The notes under the pieces are model-generated. The model saw only the letters and a program-made list of their open reading frames with translations, did not search any database and had not been told where the DNA came from. Source: Methanocorpusculum sp. (GTDB lineage: Archaea; Halobacteriota; Methanomicrobia; Methanomicrobiales; Methanocorpusculaceae). From it: DNA of 64,000 nucleotides. Each line of letters opens with the position of its first letter. The first letter of the stretch is position 1. Both the position numbers and the translations under genes were made by a program. Below are positions 44,401 through 51,083 of this stretch, piece after piece. The stretch lies in contig JAFQBW010000060.1 in assembly GCA_017399555.1 (NCBI GenBank), forward strand, positions 1 through 64,000. Reading direction: 5' to 3'.

Positions 44401-45901
44401 TGCTGATATCGAAACAGCATACACAGGAAACACAACGGTGTTCACTGCTTCAGCTGATACTGCAACCTCATGGACATGGTCTATTGACGGTGTAGTTGAT
44501 ACCGGTGTGACCTCTAATACATATTCCAGATTCTGGACTGTCGATGAAGTTGGTAAGCATCTTATTACTGTCACTGCCGAAAACGAGTATGGGTTAACAA
44601 CGAAAAACATGGGATATACTGTCCTTCCGAAACCAGGAAAGCCTGCAGTAATTGAGAGTCTGCTTGGCCCGTCCATCTTCATCGAAGGAGCAGAGGCAAC
44701 ATTCAGCGCTGTTATCAAATCCAATGATAAGTATGATGTTGCATGGTATTTGAATGACAACACGTTAAGCGAGACATCCTCTGTTCTTAGACAGACACTT
44801 ACTCCTGGAACCTACACTCTGACAGTTGTTGTAACTACTGAATATGAGGAAGTATCCAAGCTTGAAAAATCCATTGTTGTAAAAGAACGTGACACAGCAT
44901 CCACTGCAAAGAAAGATACTCTGAAGACCGCAGCCGAAAATGCTCAGACCTTACGTCTTGAAGATGGTTCAGCAGACGGAACAAGTGCTCTTGGAAGTGT
45001 TGGTTCAGTCAGTGTTGATGCCGTAGATATCAGTGAATCTGCAGATTCTGTGTCTATTTCAGTATCACAGATTGATACCGAAGACCTCTATGGATTCACC
45101 ACAGAGATGGGAGATGCCAAAGACGCGCTTCTGAGTGTTAATATTACTCCAACAGGTCTTAAGAATGAAAAAGACTTAAGCAGCAATGCTGAAATCACTT
45201 TCTCTCTTATGAAGGATGATGTCGCAGATCCAGACAACATTGAGTTCTACAGACTTGATACTGGTTCAGGAATTGATCAGTGGGTCAAACTACATAAGTT
45301 AAGTTGTACAGAAGAAGGAGACTTCTATGTATTCTGTGTGGCAGCATCGGGAATGTCTCAATTCGTTGCAGTACCTGTTGCAGATTTACAGGATTCTAAT
45401 CTACCTTCTGTCCCGACCGTTGAGATTACCAACACTACTGCAACCTTCAATGCAAAGATTCCGGCAGAAGTAAGCTACACGTTATCTCCTGACAGCATTA
45501 GCAGTCTTCGTGCACCGGTTCTGACAAAAGGCGGCTTGACACTTACTATCGGCAATGTTATCGTCGAGAAAGTTGTTGGTGGTTCTTCCACAAAAGTATC
45601 TGCAGAGGTTCTGGCAAACGGTGAGGTTTCTGTGTCTGGTGATATCAGCGATGCAGAGTCTCTGAAGGTAAGCTTCATGGGAAGAATTCTGGGTGACACC
45701 CTCGGCAATGGAAAAGTCGGTGCGGTCAGTGCATTAAAGATCGCCCAGAATATTGTTGGTCTCGAATCCGGAAAGATGAGTGACACGGACAAATTCTATG
45801 GTGACGTCAATGGTGACGGCAATGTCAAGGTTGTCGATGCACTCATGATTGCGCAGTACACTGTTGGAATCCTGGATGAGAACTATGTGAGAGTTGCATA
45901 A
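35447..45901 (+). CDS. Giant dockerin-tipped Big_2 surface protein
   Basis: This protein has 3484 residues from the ATG at 35447. A TTG nine bases earlier is less likely, since the parallel gene at 46066 starts at the equivalent ATG. Order: signal peptide; a DUF3821-like N-domain (VVFVYQNTGYEGEWTCG); about 21 Big_2 Ig-like repeats of 90-105 residues (DQFG, W-VDN-SV-L, P-GT--I, NPS, VTVEE-V); a chitobiase C-terminal-like domain (IYYTTDGSTPTKNSNRY); another Big_2; PKD-like domains (HWDWGDGS); a PGF-pre-PGF-like block (DVADPDNIEFYRLDTGSG); and a type I dockerin (about 3416-3484). No membrane anchor is seen. Predicted role: a long rod attached through dockerin-cohesin contact. Confidence 0.88.
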   Translation: MMKKSETEAGSTRRASVKTLRLVVCAAVVLMTLCLAMAMPVLAENETLDSELNFSVSNSDSEQDTAVLPEDSSGASESELPVEQSASLPAVTSSPSSEIPVVFVYQNTGYEGEWTCGSNSVTFVNGVVTGDDITPGIYTNSSGYSINLMYPTAEIDITLNGESIIGKTIHPADAPFVVVSVSTENGYYTEGGSNLGLVFSNEEQNIHDTHIFGGKYYNYRWNETRYSQYSASSYAEIGEWTVRALFSTGYADGSLSYSTPSEYCYSQNYSFTVSDTADAVNFPCLIINGPSGVSLDTRYSSDIDFYATYYDADGISKSETILWTSSNPSVLTIDSYGYITPKKIGEVEITASLVTNPAVSASTTVSVEETRVTKISGSYSSTLSIGTTRSTYVELYDQFGIEVSPKDLQWEILEGNSNITLTNYLPTENRVTITPVHPGTATILAYPESNPTLQWKHKVTVVNSSPVGDITSISVSDNHVILYIGAKPSTDTVDAYVCDQFGSYIYDEEVEWTVDNTSVVSVTVNPDVNHPTLEALFTPKAVGTTTVLVSAKNNPLVNATINVEVRESIITSVGFLWHDYPDVMTVTSSESDRIRSFDQYNRVVYDDTLNVTVSPAGLLQLYDYSQKSTSGIIIDSDDSVEITALHAGNVTLRAESISNSSVYIEKQIQILPFDVARIDITSAPSNLKFGDTDYVYSHLYDSFGELISRSGFTVLWTVDNYSTLGLSVNESSADSSIQFIGLNTGTATVRATLKEIPSVYDEVTVRVVPASEGAYVEIKSNPEKISTLAERDEIYAYLEDQYGSSLRNSPIVWTVENSSVLYLSLNETEHNDYVELIPVNPGTTTIRAAAKNDQTRYDEIEVTVEETVLTSVKLSGTTEMSLLEDRRGSASAKVLDQFGCNVPSEQIKWIQSNSAVLRLSSSTSKSGSSIYLYPASVGTTVLRASSVTNSNLFWEMEVTVEEPVATEVKLNADSLTYDSINKVYVLVLGDTSEYVVGYVYDQFGHDLSGFNLSWSVDNQDILSFSSAESKQGEDVHLIPNKAGNAVITMAAVGNTSAIKTLPIVVEEPVAKSFYLPEYRRSITITLGNSYDLDAPSTRHQGGGWMKNETIVWSVDNPSVISLYNETSITDRWGDSSVIITANALGTAEITVYPKSNPSLKETVVITVEDPVITRISDKTYIGSGITFTSSQPRDVTLYLSDQRGFGISNETLLWSVDNASILNLSQEETITGIGGMSTVTITPKMNGVTNVTIQSATNTSIVRTIPVTVNMPVLSKIVTSPSEVVISTASGDKSITIRVYDQRGYSISGQNLILSVDNPSVITLSEKSLITDDYNYIDITPNKAGTAVITITSADNPSISKQVNVTVEEPVLSKLQTGNSISVTLGHSTSAYVYAYDQFGYGISNEKISWDIKDSSIATLSSESTLTSKSGYSTINIIPKKEGTTVLTIRSETNKSLIKEIPITVENPGLNSIDVSLSSIKLTIGNTQLISVGARDQFNYGIANEVIHLEVDNSSVISISETDVVTSSSGYGYLTVTPKSVGTTKITVHSKSNPSLTKTITVVVEKPVVYSLSLLSFQGYYNQAYFTTGNVDTINAFVYDQFSNRLNGISLLWSIDNSSVLSLATSSSVTADSGYSTMDVTPKAEGTAVITVYPSSNPSLKKEIRVTVEDEIISKMSAKSSMSLVVGDTKSAAAYVDNQFGDGVEGEVVLWTVDNPSVISLGAASSETNSYGTASVMTTAKAPGSATITATLASNSSMKVTIPVTVEELVVSSITGSSAISVTPGTKPAVYCSVFNQFGTSVGAGEIIYWKSEDTSILELETSSSVTTGSYSSTSMSVIPKKPGVTKIIVSSQNNPSVTHTITVTVEEAIVSSIGSYDSLSSSEDKTAEILLLNQVGNEYIYGYVYNQFDHSLTGERIKWTVSNPSVLSLSTYESESSKTVYLTPKSEGTAVITLSSIKNPAISKEITIRVVKPVITDIASSPNVDEYTVVLDSPSYLYGNVRYQDSTPASDELISWTVEDDSVLSLSTPLSLSSEAVMLTPVSVGSTTLTLTSVAYPELTKTIHVSVKEAAPAKLTVSWPTYPATRSDGTIAIDAYTYLTAVVTTADGAVLPAEMVNITISNPDIVTVTPLNTENDLSSLTGVYSVVPKSVGQTIIHVSAVDNPAISEDVTVTVVGETKPEITLNNVADPLTMDSVERKSFSAKDQFGNPLKPELIKFKSSDNSIVDIEVIDRYLGASIFSTYGSGYYPIHYTPKSVGSTEIQAYLTSNPSALSNSITLTVTSENAKVSAMYFGIVQNTVKVEKANGGGTYVHAPPVPSNLPEIHGSSNGVVVLSQNGNYEGAVLLVDQYGNNLPLEGAIISADTDGIVSIDTYTPVFGCDGYEHCYSFKITALKEGQTTLTAVSKSNSSLSKSLKVYVTNGSSFVSPLPPAEKPKEETTVIPPDFSPAAGTFTDSTTVTLMTGTADADIYYTTDGSTPTKNSNRYTAPFTVSDTTLVKAVAIKGDAVSTEVSALYTKYEPVKEYAVSISDSNGGTVTADKTTAKDGDLISLTFTPGNNHQLVSWSITGTLSGKTVEKTAKVTEFAMWGEPVIVKAEFVETIDKTPKPVTVKIINNPSRVYEGDTGTLNAVIYDQFGERMEYNTVTWTSDNSSILEIDSTSGAYTAHNGGSVLITATAVSDANLTSKLTISVYVPPKPLVSGKIDGPTTAYYGVMSEPFVVTSEYTSHLHWDWGDGSKTQSMTKGFVDLLLQNIDADWAYRSVDVVAHTFIQLGDVEVTLTPANTYRFGDEKTFNVYVTYAPPRNLKITDGPSAVTAGETAVYTAFATGADRFTWYLDGVEVTGQNSHVASIPIPDTATAKTSELKVVAYKEGTACSPVTMSVDVSVPGGELGNFGSLIVNPVKPTKGEVTVFTIDSVSNAVNYKWEFDDGTILETTAPSVSYTLKDKQTDRVTVTAYNSVGVSKSQEFSFTAAGEKPETPKVTADIETAYTGNTTVFTASADTATSWTWSIDGVVDTGVTSNTYSRFWTVDEVGKHLITVTAENEYGLTTKNMGYTVLPKPGKPAVIESLLGPSIFIEGAEATFSAVIKSNDKYDVAWYLNDNTLSETSSVLRQTLTPGTYTLTVVVTTEYEEVSKLEKSIVVKERDTASTAKKDTLKTAAENAQTLRLEDGSADGTSALGSVGSVSVDAVDISESADSVSISVSQIDTEDLYGFTTEMGDAKDALLSVNITPTGLKNEKDLSSNAEITFSLMKDDVADPDNIEFYRLDTGSGIDQWVKLHKLSCTEEGDFYVFCVAASGMSQFVAVPVADLQDSNLPSVPTVEITNTTATFNAKIPAEVSYTLSPDSISSLRAPVLTKGGLTLTIGNVIVEKVVGGSSTKVSAEVLANGEVSVSGDISDAESLKVSFMGRILGDTLGNGKVGAVSALKIAQNIVGLESGKMSDTDKFYGDVNGDGNVKVVDALMIAQYTVGILDENYVRVA
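45411..45901 (+). repeat. 491-bp repeat encoding X-like module and dockerin, copy 1
   Basis: Starting at TCCCGACCGTTGAGATTACC, this stretch is nearly identical base-for-base, without indels, to 63192-63682. It encodes a beta module (VEITNTTATFNAKIPAEVSY) and the dockerin. Confidence 0.85.
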
Positions 45902-45988
45902 GCAGCGAATCACTGAACAGAAAGACGAAAAACAAATACAGAAATGCGGCTGCTTTCCGGAACAGGATGGAGACTGGCTGCATTTCCT

Positions 45989-46023
45989 GCGGGTCTGCTG
46001 CTTCATGGTTGCAGCTCTCCCGC
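45989..46023 (+). promoter_or_regulatory. Leader stem-loop before the GLUG protein gene
   Basis: This has the same stem as 35365-35399 (GCGGG/CCCGC, GCTGC/GCAGC, TCT/TCT internal loop) but a changed apical loop (TTCATGGTT versus TTCGTTGTT). It lies 42 nt before the ATG at 46066. Bases change in the loop and not in the stem. Confidence 0.65.
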
Positions 46024-46065
46024 TTCTATACTGGTTGAACAAAACTCAATGAGGTTTATTGAATT

Positions 46066-49000
46066 ATGATGAAGAAAACTGGGACTGAGGCAGGCTCAAC
46101 GGGGCGTGCTTTGACAAAGGTTCTGCGGCGTCTTTTGGGTGCTGCGGTTGTATTGATGGCGCTTTGTCTGGTGTTGGCTGTACCGGCTACGGCAACAGGA
46201 ACGCCGGATACAAGCTGGTATGATGCTAGTCAGAATGAGTTTGTTATAGATACAGCTGATGAACTTGCCGGTCTTGCAGTTCTGGTGAACAACGGGGACT
46301 CATTCGAAGGCAAGACAGTGTCGCTTGGTGCGGACATTGACTTAAGCGGATATCCAAACTGGACGCCGATTGGAAATGCAACTCATGCTTTTAGTGGTAA
46401 ATTCCACGGCAAGACATATGGTATTTCCAACCTCTACATCAGTTTACCGGAGAATGAATATGTTGGTCTCTTTGGAAACATTACCAATGAAATAAATGGA
46501 ATTCATCTTTCTGACAGTTTTGTTGCGGGATATGGATATGTGGGCAGTATTGCCGGCATTGTCAATGGTGGTTCTATTGTTGACTGCATAGTAGAGAACT
46601 TTATCGTAGATGGTGGAGGTCACTCTGTAGGAGGTATGGCTGGAGAAATCTGTGATGACAGTAGCATAAATGCCTGTATTATTACAGATGGTAGAATTGA
46701 TGGAAATAGTTATGTTGGAAGTGTTGTAGGTACTATTTCACGCATCAGCAGCTGCAGTTACTGTATCATCAGTAATTGCACTGTTGCTGGAGATTATACG
46801 ACCGGAGGAGTTGCCGGAGATATTCACAGCAGCAGTCTCAACAACATCACTATATCTTCTAGTACTGTCACCGGAGTCTATGATTCAGGTGGTCTTGGAG
46901 GTATGTTCTGGACAGGTGCAAACTGGCCAGGAAGCAGTGCTAAAGACTGTGTAATGAATAATTGTACAATTACCGGTAGCGGTATTACCGGACATCTGTG
47001 GAACAGTGAGGTTCAGAATTGTACGCTGAATTCCTGTACGATGAGTGTCAGTGGTATTGCAGATATGGTTTCCACTGGTGTTATTGATAATTGTACATTA
47101 CGTGATTGTACCATTGATGGCGAAAGTTTCCTGGGAGGAATTGGTGGTACGGTTAGTTCTTGGAGTAGAGTTAGTGACTGCATTCTGGAAAACTGTACAA
47201 TCAGCAGTAGTTCCAGTCTTGGCGGTATTGTCGAAAATCTGGTTGACAGTTCTATTATTAATTGTACTTTGATGGACTGCAATATTCAGAGTCTCGGTGA
47301 TGTCAGTGGTGTGGCTCTTCGTATTTCTCACAGTCCGGGGGTTTACAATAGTACCCATATCATCGATTGTACATTACAGAATTGTCGAATTACTGGTGAA
47401 TGTTTAGCAAGTGGTGTCGCAGGTGATGTTACCTCTACGAACATTGACGGTTGTGTGTTAGAGGATTGTACGATTCTTGGAGAGGATTTAGTTGCAGGAG
47501 TTGTTAGTAGAGCAATTAATACTACTGTTCACGCCTGTGAGGTAATTGATTGTACTATAACTGGAATTGATAATGATGTTGGCGGTATTGGCGGATACAT
47601 TTATGATGGAAGCTCTATTACCTCCTGTCTGGTCGAGAATTCTGTAATCAGCGGAACAAATAATGTTGGCGGTATTTCCGGAAAATTATGGGAGGATAGT
47701 ACTGCAGGTTCCTGTGCTGTCAGTTCATGCAGTATCTCCAGTAAAGACATTCATGTTGGCGGTGTTGTCGGAGATCTCTGGAATAGTGATGTCTATGACG
47801 CAACCCTGATTAATGGGACAATTATTGGTAAAGAGTATGTCGGAGGTCTAATTGGCGGTGCTCAAGGAAATGTTAGTAATTGTTCTGTTACCGCAGAAAT
47901 TACCGGAACAAGTTATGTTGGCGGAATCACCGGTAGTTTGTTTTTAGGAACAGTCAGTAACTGTATTTCTCTGGTTCAGTATATTGATACAGATGGAACT
48001 GTTCCGGGAAGAATTGATAATTCCTCATCGTTTGGTTTTGTTCTCCTGAACAACTACGCCTGGAAAGGAATGACCTCAAACGGTAATCTTTTCACGAGTG
48101 ATATTGGGCCAAACGAAATGAATGGTGCATCCGTCTCTTCCTCTGAGTTATGGAACAACCAGTCCTTCTTCGAAGACACCCTTGGTTGGGACTTTGAAAA
48201 CACCTGGATGATGAATTCCGGAAACGACAAGTACCAGCTTCCGGTTCTGCAGTTCCAGGACACACCAGTTGCCGGTGATGCAACGTATTTGTTAGGTGAA
48301 GATGTGAAGCCAACGCCTACACCGACTCCCGGTCCAACCACAGCACCAGTTCCAAATACAGACTGGTATGATGCAAATGAGACGGAGTTTGTAATCTACA
48401 CCGCAGATGAGCTTGCTGGTTTTGCAGTTCTGGTGAACAACGGAACTTCTTTCAAAGATAAGACTGTGTCGCTTGGTACAGATATTGACTTAAGCGGATA
48501 CCCGAACTGGACGCCAATTGGAACTGTTGAAAATCAATTCAATGCATCTTTCGATGGTAAATGCCATATCATCTCGAATTTATCCATGGATGATATCCCT
48601 GAAATTCGATTTATGGGATTATTTGGTATTGTTACCCCCAATACAACAATAAAAAATTGTTATATTGAAAACATTAGGATAAATTTACATACGAATGAGG
48701 ATTTGTATGTTGGAGGTATTGTAGGCTCCCACTATGGTTTACTTGAGAACTGTAGGGTTGAGGGCAATTTCTCTGTAACATCTACAGATAGAGTTCACAT
48801 TGGAGGGATTGCAGGATCTAGTGTGGGAACTATTCTGGATTCAAAAGTTACTGGAACTATTTTTTCAAATAGCTTAGGTTCTGCTTATATTGGGGGTATC
48901 GTTGGAAGTGTTAACAAAGGTACTGTCAGAACTTGTTATGTATCAGGATTGATTGATGGGGATTCTATGGGGTATGTAACTATAGGAGGTATTGTTGGTT

Positions 49001-50337
49001 ATTCATCTAATGCAAAGATAATCGAAAAATGTTCTGTTGAATCTATCATTAGGGGCAATAGTTCAGGTGAGGTAAAAATTGGCGGTATTGCAGGTACTAA
49101 TCACTATGGCAGTACCATTGATTCTTGTTATACAAATTGCTCTATATTTGGTAGTTGTAATAAATCTAACGATTACTCAGCAGCAATAGACTGTGGGGGC
49201 ATTGCTGGGTGGAATGTGCATGATATTCGTAGCTGCTACTCTGTGGGAAACATTTCTGTAATCAGAAATGCACCACCATCATATGATATTATGTATGTTG
49301 GTCTTGCTACTATTGGAGGTATTGTTGGTTATAATAACAATATTGTTGACTCATGTTATGCAGTTAATAGTCTTCATGTAACTGGATTTAACCCACATAT
49401 TGGTGGAATTGTTGGCTATACATATAATGGACTTATTCAGAATAATTATGCACTGAACAACCATCTTATTGGAACAACAAGTAATATTTCAAGACTTGTT
49501 GGAACCATAAGCGAGGAAGCAATTCAATCCACGACTATTTCCAATAATTATGGGTGGGATAGATTACAGATTTCAAGATTGGGGTTATCATATTCGAACA
49601 CTACAGATGAAATTCTCAATGGTTTTGATATTTCAGCAACTGATGTTTGGAATAATACTAATTTTTGCAATCAGTTAGGGAGCACAACTTGGAAGATGAA
49701 CTCCGGAAACGACAAGTACCAGCTTCCGGTTTTGCAGTTCCAGGATGCTCCGGTTGCAGGTGATGCAACGTATCTGTTAGCCGATGAACCAGAACCAACT
49801 CCAACACCAACCCCGGACAACACTTCAGACTTCACTCTGAATCTCTCCCCCGGCTGGAACTTTATTTCCATCCCCAAAGCCTTAGATGCTTCCAACGCAA
49901 CAGCCCTCGCCCTCTTCGGTTCTCTTGACACCGCAGGCAATGCAATTCTGGGATACAATGCAGAAACACAGAGCTGGGAGCAGATTACTGCAGACACTGT
50001 TATCAAACCGCTTACCGGCTACTGGGTTTATTCAACAACCAGTACTGCTGTCCCGCTTACGTACCCGGATGTTCCAACAGTTCCGGCAATGAAGCAGCTC
50101 CACCCCGGCTGGAACGCAGTTGGTCTGTCCGCAGATACTGACACTTCAGCCTCAACTTTCTTTGCGGGCCTGAATTGGAGAGTGGCACTTCCGTGGAACT
50201 GTGAGAATGGCATGTATGACTCTGCAATCGTTAACGGCGGCGGTTCCGGAAACTCTCCGGACAGACTGCTGACCTTAGGTAACGGCTGCTGGCTCTATGT
50301 AGAGGAGGCGAATGTGCTTCCGGGACTTACCGCATGA
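46066..50337 (+). CDS. GLUG-repeat surface protein with C-terminal GWNF domain
   Basis: This protein of 1423 residues has a signal peptide at about 20-44. It carries two modules, each opening with DTSWYDA/NTDWYDA, then EFVI-TADELAG-AVLVNNG-SF and VSLG-DIDLSGYPNWTPIG (residues about 48 and 765). Each is followed by many GLUG-like repeats (VGGIVG, GGIAG, NC.L.NCTI) that form a beta-solenoid. Each module ends SGNDKYQLPVLQFQD. A TPTPTP linker follows each. The C-terminal 165 residues form the two-lobed GWNF domain (SPGWNFISIPKALDA ... GYWVYS; PGWNAVGL ... NGCWLYVE, end PGLTA). GAGGT is the RBS. The second solenoid (48540-49680) is strikingly AT-rich compared with its flanks. Confidence 0.87.
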   Translation: MMKKTGTEAGSTGRALTKVLRRLLGAAVVLMALCLVLAVPATATGTPDTSWYDASQNEFVIDTADELAGLAVLVNNGDSFEGKTVSLGADIDLSGYPNWTPIGNATHAFSGKFHGKTYGISNLYISLPENEYVGLFGNITNEINGIHLSDSFVAGYGYVGSIAGIVNGGSIVDCIVENFIVDGGGHSVGGMAGEICDDSSINACIITDGRIDGNSYVGSVVGTISRISSCSYCIISNCTVAGDYTTGGVAGDIHSSSLNNITISSSTVTGVYDSGGLGGMFWTGANWPGSSAKDCVMNNCTITGSGITGHLWNSEVQNCTLNSCTMSVSGIADMVSTGVIDNCTLRDCTIDGESFLGGIGGTVSSWSRVSDCILENCTISSSSSLGGIVENLVDSSIINCTLMDCNIQSLGDVSGVALRISHSPGVYNSTHIIDCTLQNCRITGECLASGVAGDVTSTNIDGCVLEDCTILGEDLVAGVVSRAINTTVHACEVIDCTITGIDNDVGGIGGYIYDGSSITSCLVENSVISGTNNVGGISGKLWEDSTAGSCAVSSCSISSKDIHVGGVVGDLWNSDVYDATLINGTIIGKEYVGGLIGGAQGNVSNCSVTAEITGTSYVGGITGSLFLGTVSNCISLVQYIDTDGTVPGRIDNSSSFGFVLLNNYAWKGMTSNGNLFTSDIGPNEMNGASVSSSELWNNQSFFEDTLGWDFENTWMMNSGNDKYQLPVLQFQDTPVAGDATYLLGEDVKPTPTPTPGPTTAPVPNTDWYDANETEFVIYTADELAGFAVLVNNGTSFKDKTVSLGTDIDLSGYPNWTPIGTVENQFNASFDGKCHIISNLSMDDIPEIRFMGLFGIVTPNTTIKNCYIENIRINLHTNEDLYVGGIVGSHYGLLENCRVEGNFSVTSTDRVHIGGIAGSSVGTILDSKVTGTIFSNSLGSAYIGGIVGSVNKGTVRTCYVSGLIDGDSMGYVTIGGIVGYSSNAKIIEKCSVESIIRGNSSGEVKIGGIAGTNHYGSTIDSCYTNCSIFGSCNKSNDYSAAIDCGGIAGWNVHDIRSCYSVGNISVIRNAPPSYDIMYVGLATIGGIVGYNNNIVDSCYAVNSLHVTGFNPHIGGIVGYTYNGLIQNNYALNNHLIGTTSNISRLVGTISEEAIQSTTISNNYGWDRLQISRLGLSYSNTTDEILNGFDISATDVWNNTNFCNQLGSTTWKMNSGNDKYQLPVLQFQDAPVAGDATYLLADEPEPTPTPTPDNTSDFTLNLSPGWNFISIPKALDASNATALALFGSLDTAGNAILGYNAETQSWEQITADTVIKPLTGYWVYSTTSTAVPLTYPDVPTVPAMKQLHPGWNAVGLSADTDTSASTFFAGLNWRVALPWNCENGMYDSAIVNGGGSGNSPDRLLTLGNGCWLYVEEANVLPGLTA

Positions 50338-51083
50338 AATCGAGATATCTTGCTATAACGGTGCTGCTTGCTGTCTTTGCCTTTGCAGTACTTCCGGCTG
50401 CTGTTGCTGCGGACTCTTCCTCCGCTCCGCAGCTTCCGGCACAGATTCATGGAACAGTGGTTGACAAAAACGGTGTTCCGCTTCCGGCAGGAACGGTGAT
50501 TACCGCAACGGTGGATGGAAACGAGTTCACGTACACCATCAAGGAGGATGGAAAGATTGGTGAGCCGGGAACTTTTGGAGAAAAGTTCCTGGTTCATGGA
50601 GAAAATGCCGGAAGTTCGATTGAGTTCTCGGTAAACGGAGAGCCGGCAGGAGAGCTTCCACTCTACACGCCGGGAAAATCCATGGAGTTTGATTTAAGCT
50701 TCCCGGTAGATGCTGATAATCTGCAGCCCTCCGGTTCTTCCGCATCCGGTGATTCACCGTCAACTCCGTCAGTTCCTGCAGATACACCGGGCAAAAATCC
50801 GGTAGAGACACCATTGGCATCCAATCCGTCAAAGACTCCGTCTGAATCAACCTCGTCTCCATCAGAAACACCAGAGGCTACGGATTTGCCGGTAGAGGAT
50901 GACCCTGGCGAGATTCTGCCGCCAGCCGGTGATACCGGAGATTCTCCGGTTGAGGTTGTCCAGCCGATTGAGCCTATCGTGCATCCGACTGATGTTCAAA
51001 CACCCGGCTTCTCATTCGGGTTACTTATGGGAGCATTAACTCTTAGCGTATTCCTTACCAGAAAGGGGGGAGATAAACAATGA
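50334..51083 (+). CDS. PGF-CTERM surface protein with carboxypeptidase-regulatory-like domain
   Basis: This 249-residue protein has a signal peptide (MKSRYLAITVLLAVFAFAVL). Residues about 32-125 form a small beta domain (QIHGTVVDKNGVPLPAGTVI ... GEKFLVHGENAGSSIEF), and the same domain opens the protein at 55208. A Ser/Pro/Thr-rich linker, probably glycosylated, spans about 128-222. The end, TPGFSFGLLMGALTLSVF followed by Arg-Lys, is a PGF-CTERM signal, expected to be processed by an archaeosortase and lipid-anchored. Both junctions are ATGA overlaps (50334 with the upstream stop, 51080 with the downstream start), so it is translationally coupled to its neighbours. Confidence 0.85.
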   Translation: MKSRYLAITVLLAVFAFAVLPAAVAADSSSAPQLPAQIHGTVVDKNGVPLPAGTVITATVDGNEFTYTIKEDGKIGEPGTFGEKFLVHGENAGSSIEFSVNGEPAGELPLYTPGKSMEFDLSFPVDADNLQPSGSSASGDSPSTPSVPADTPGKNPVETPLASNPSKTPSESTSSPSETPEATDLPVEDDPGEILPPAGDTGDSPVEVVQPIEPIVHPTDVQTPGFSFGLLMGALTLSVFLTRKGGDKQ

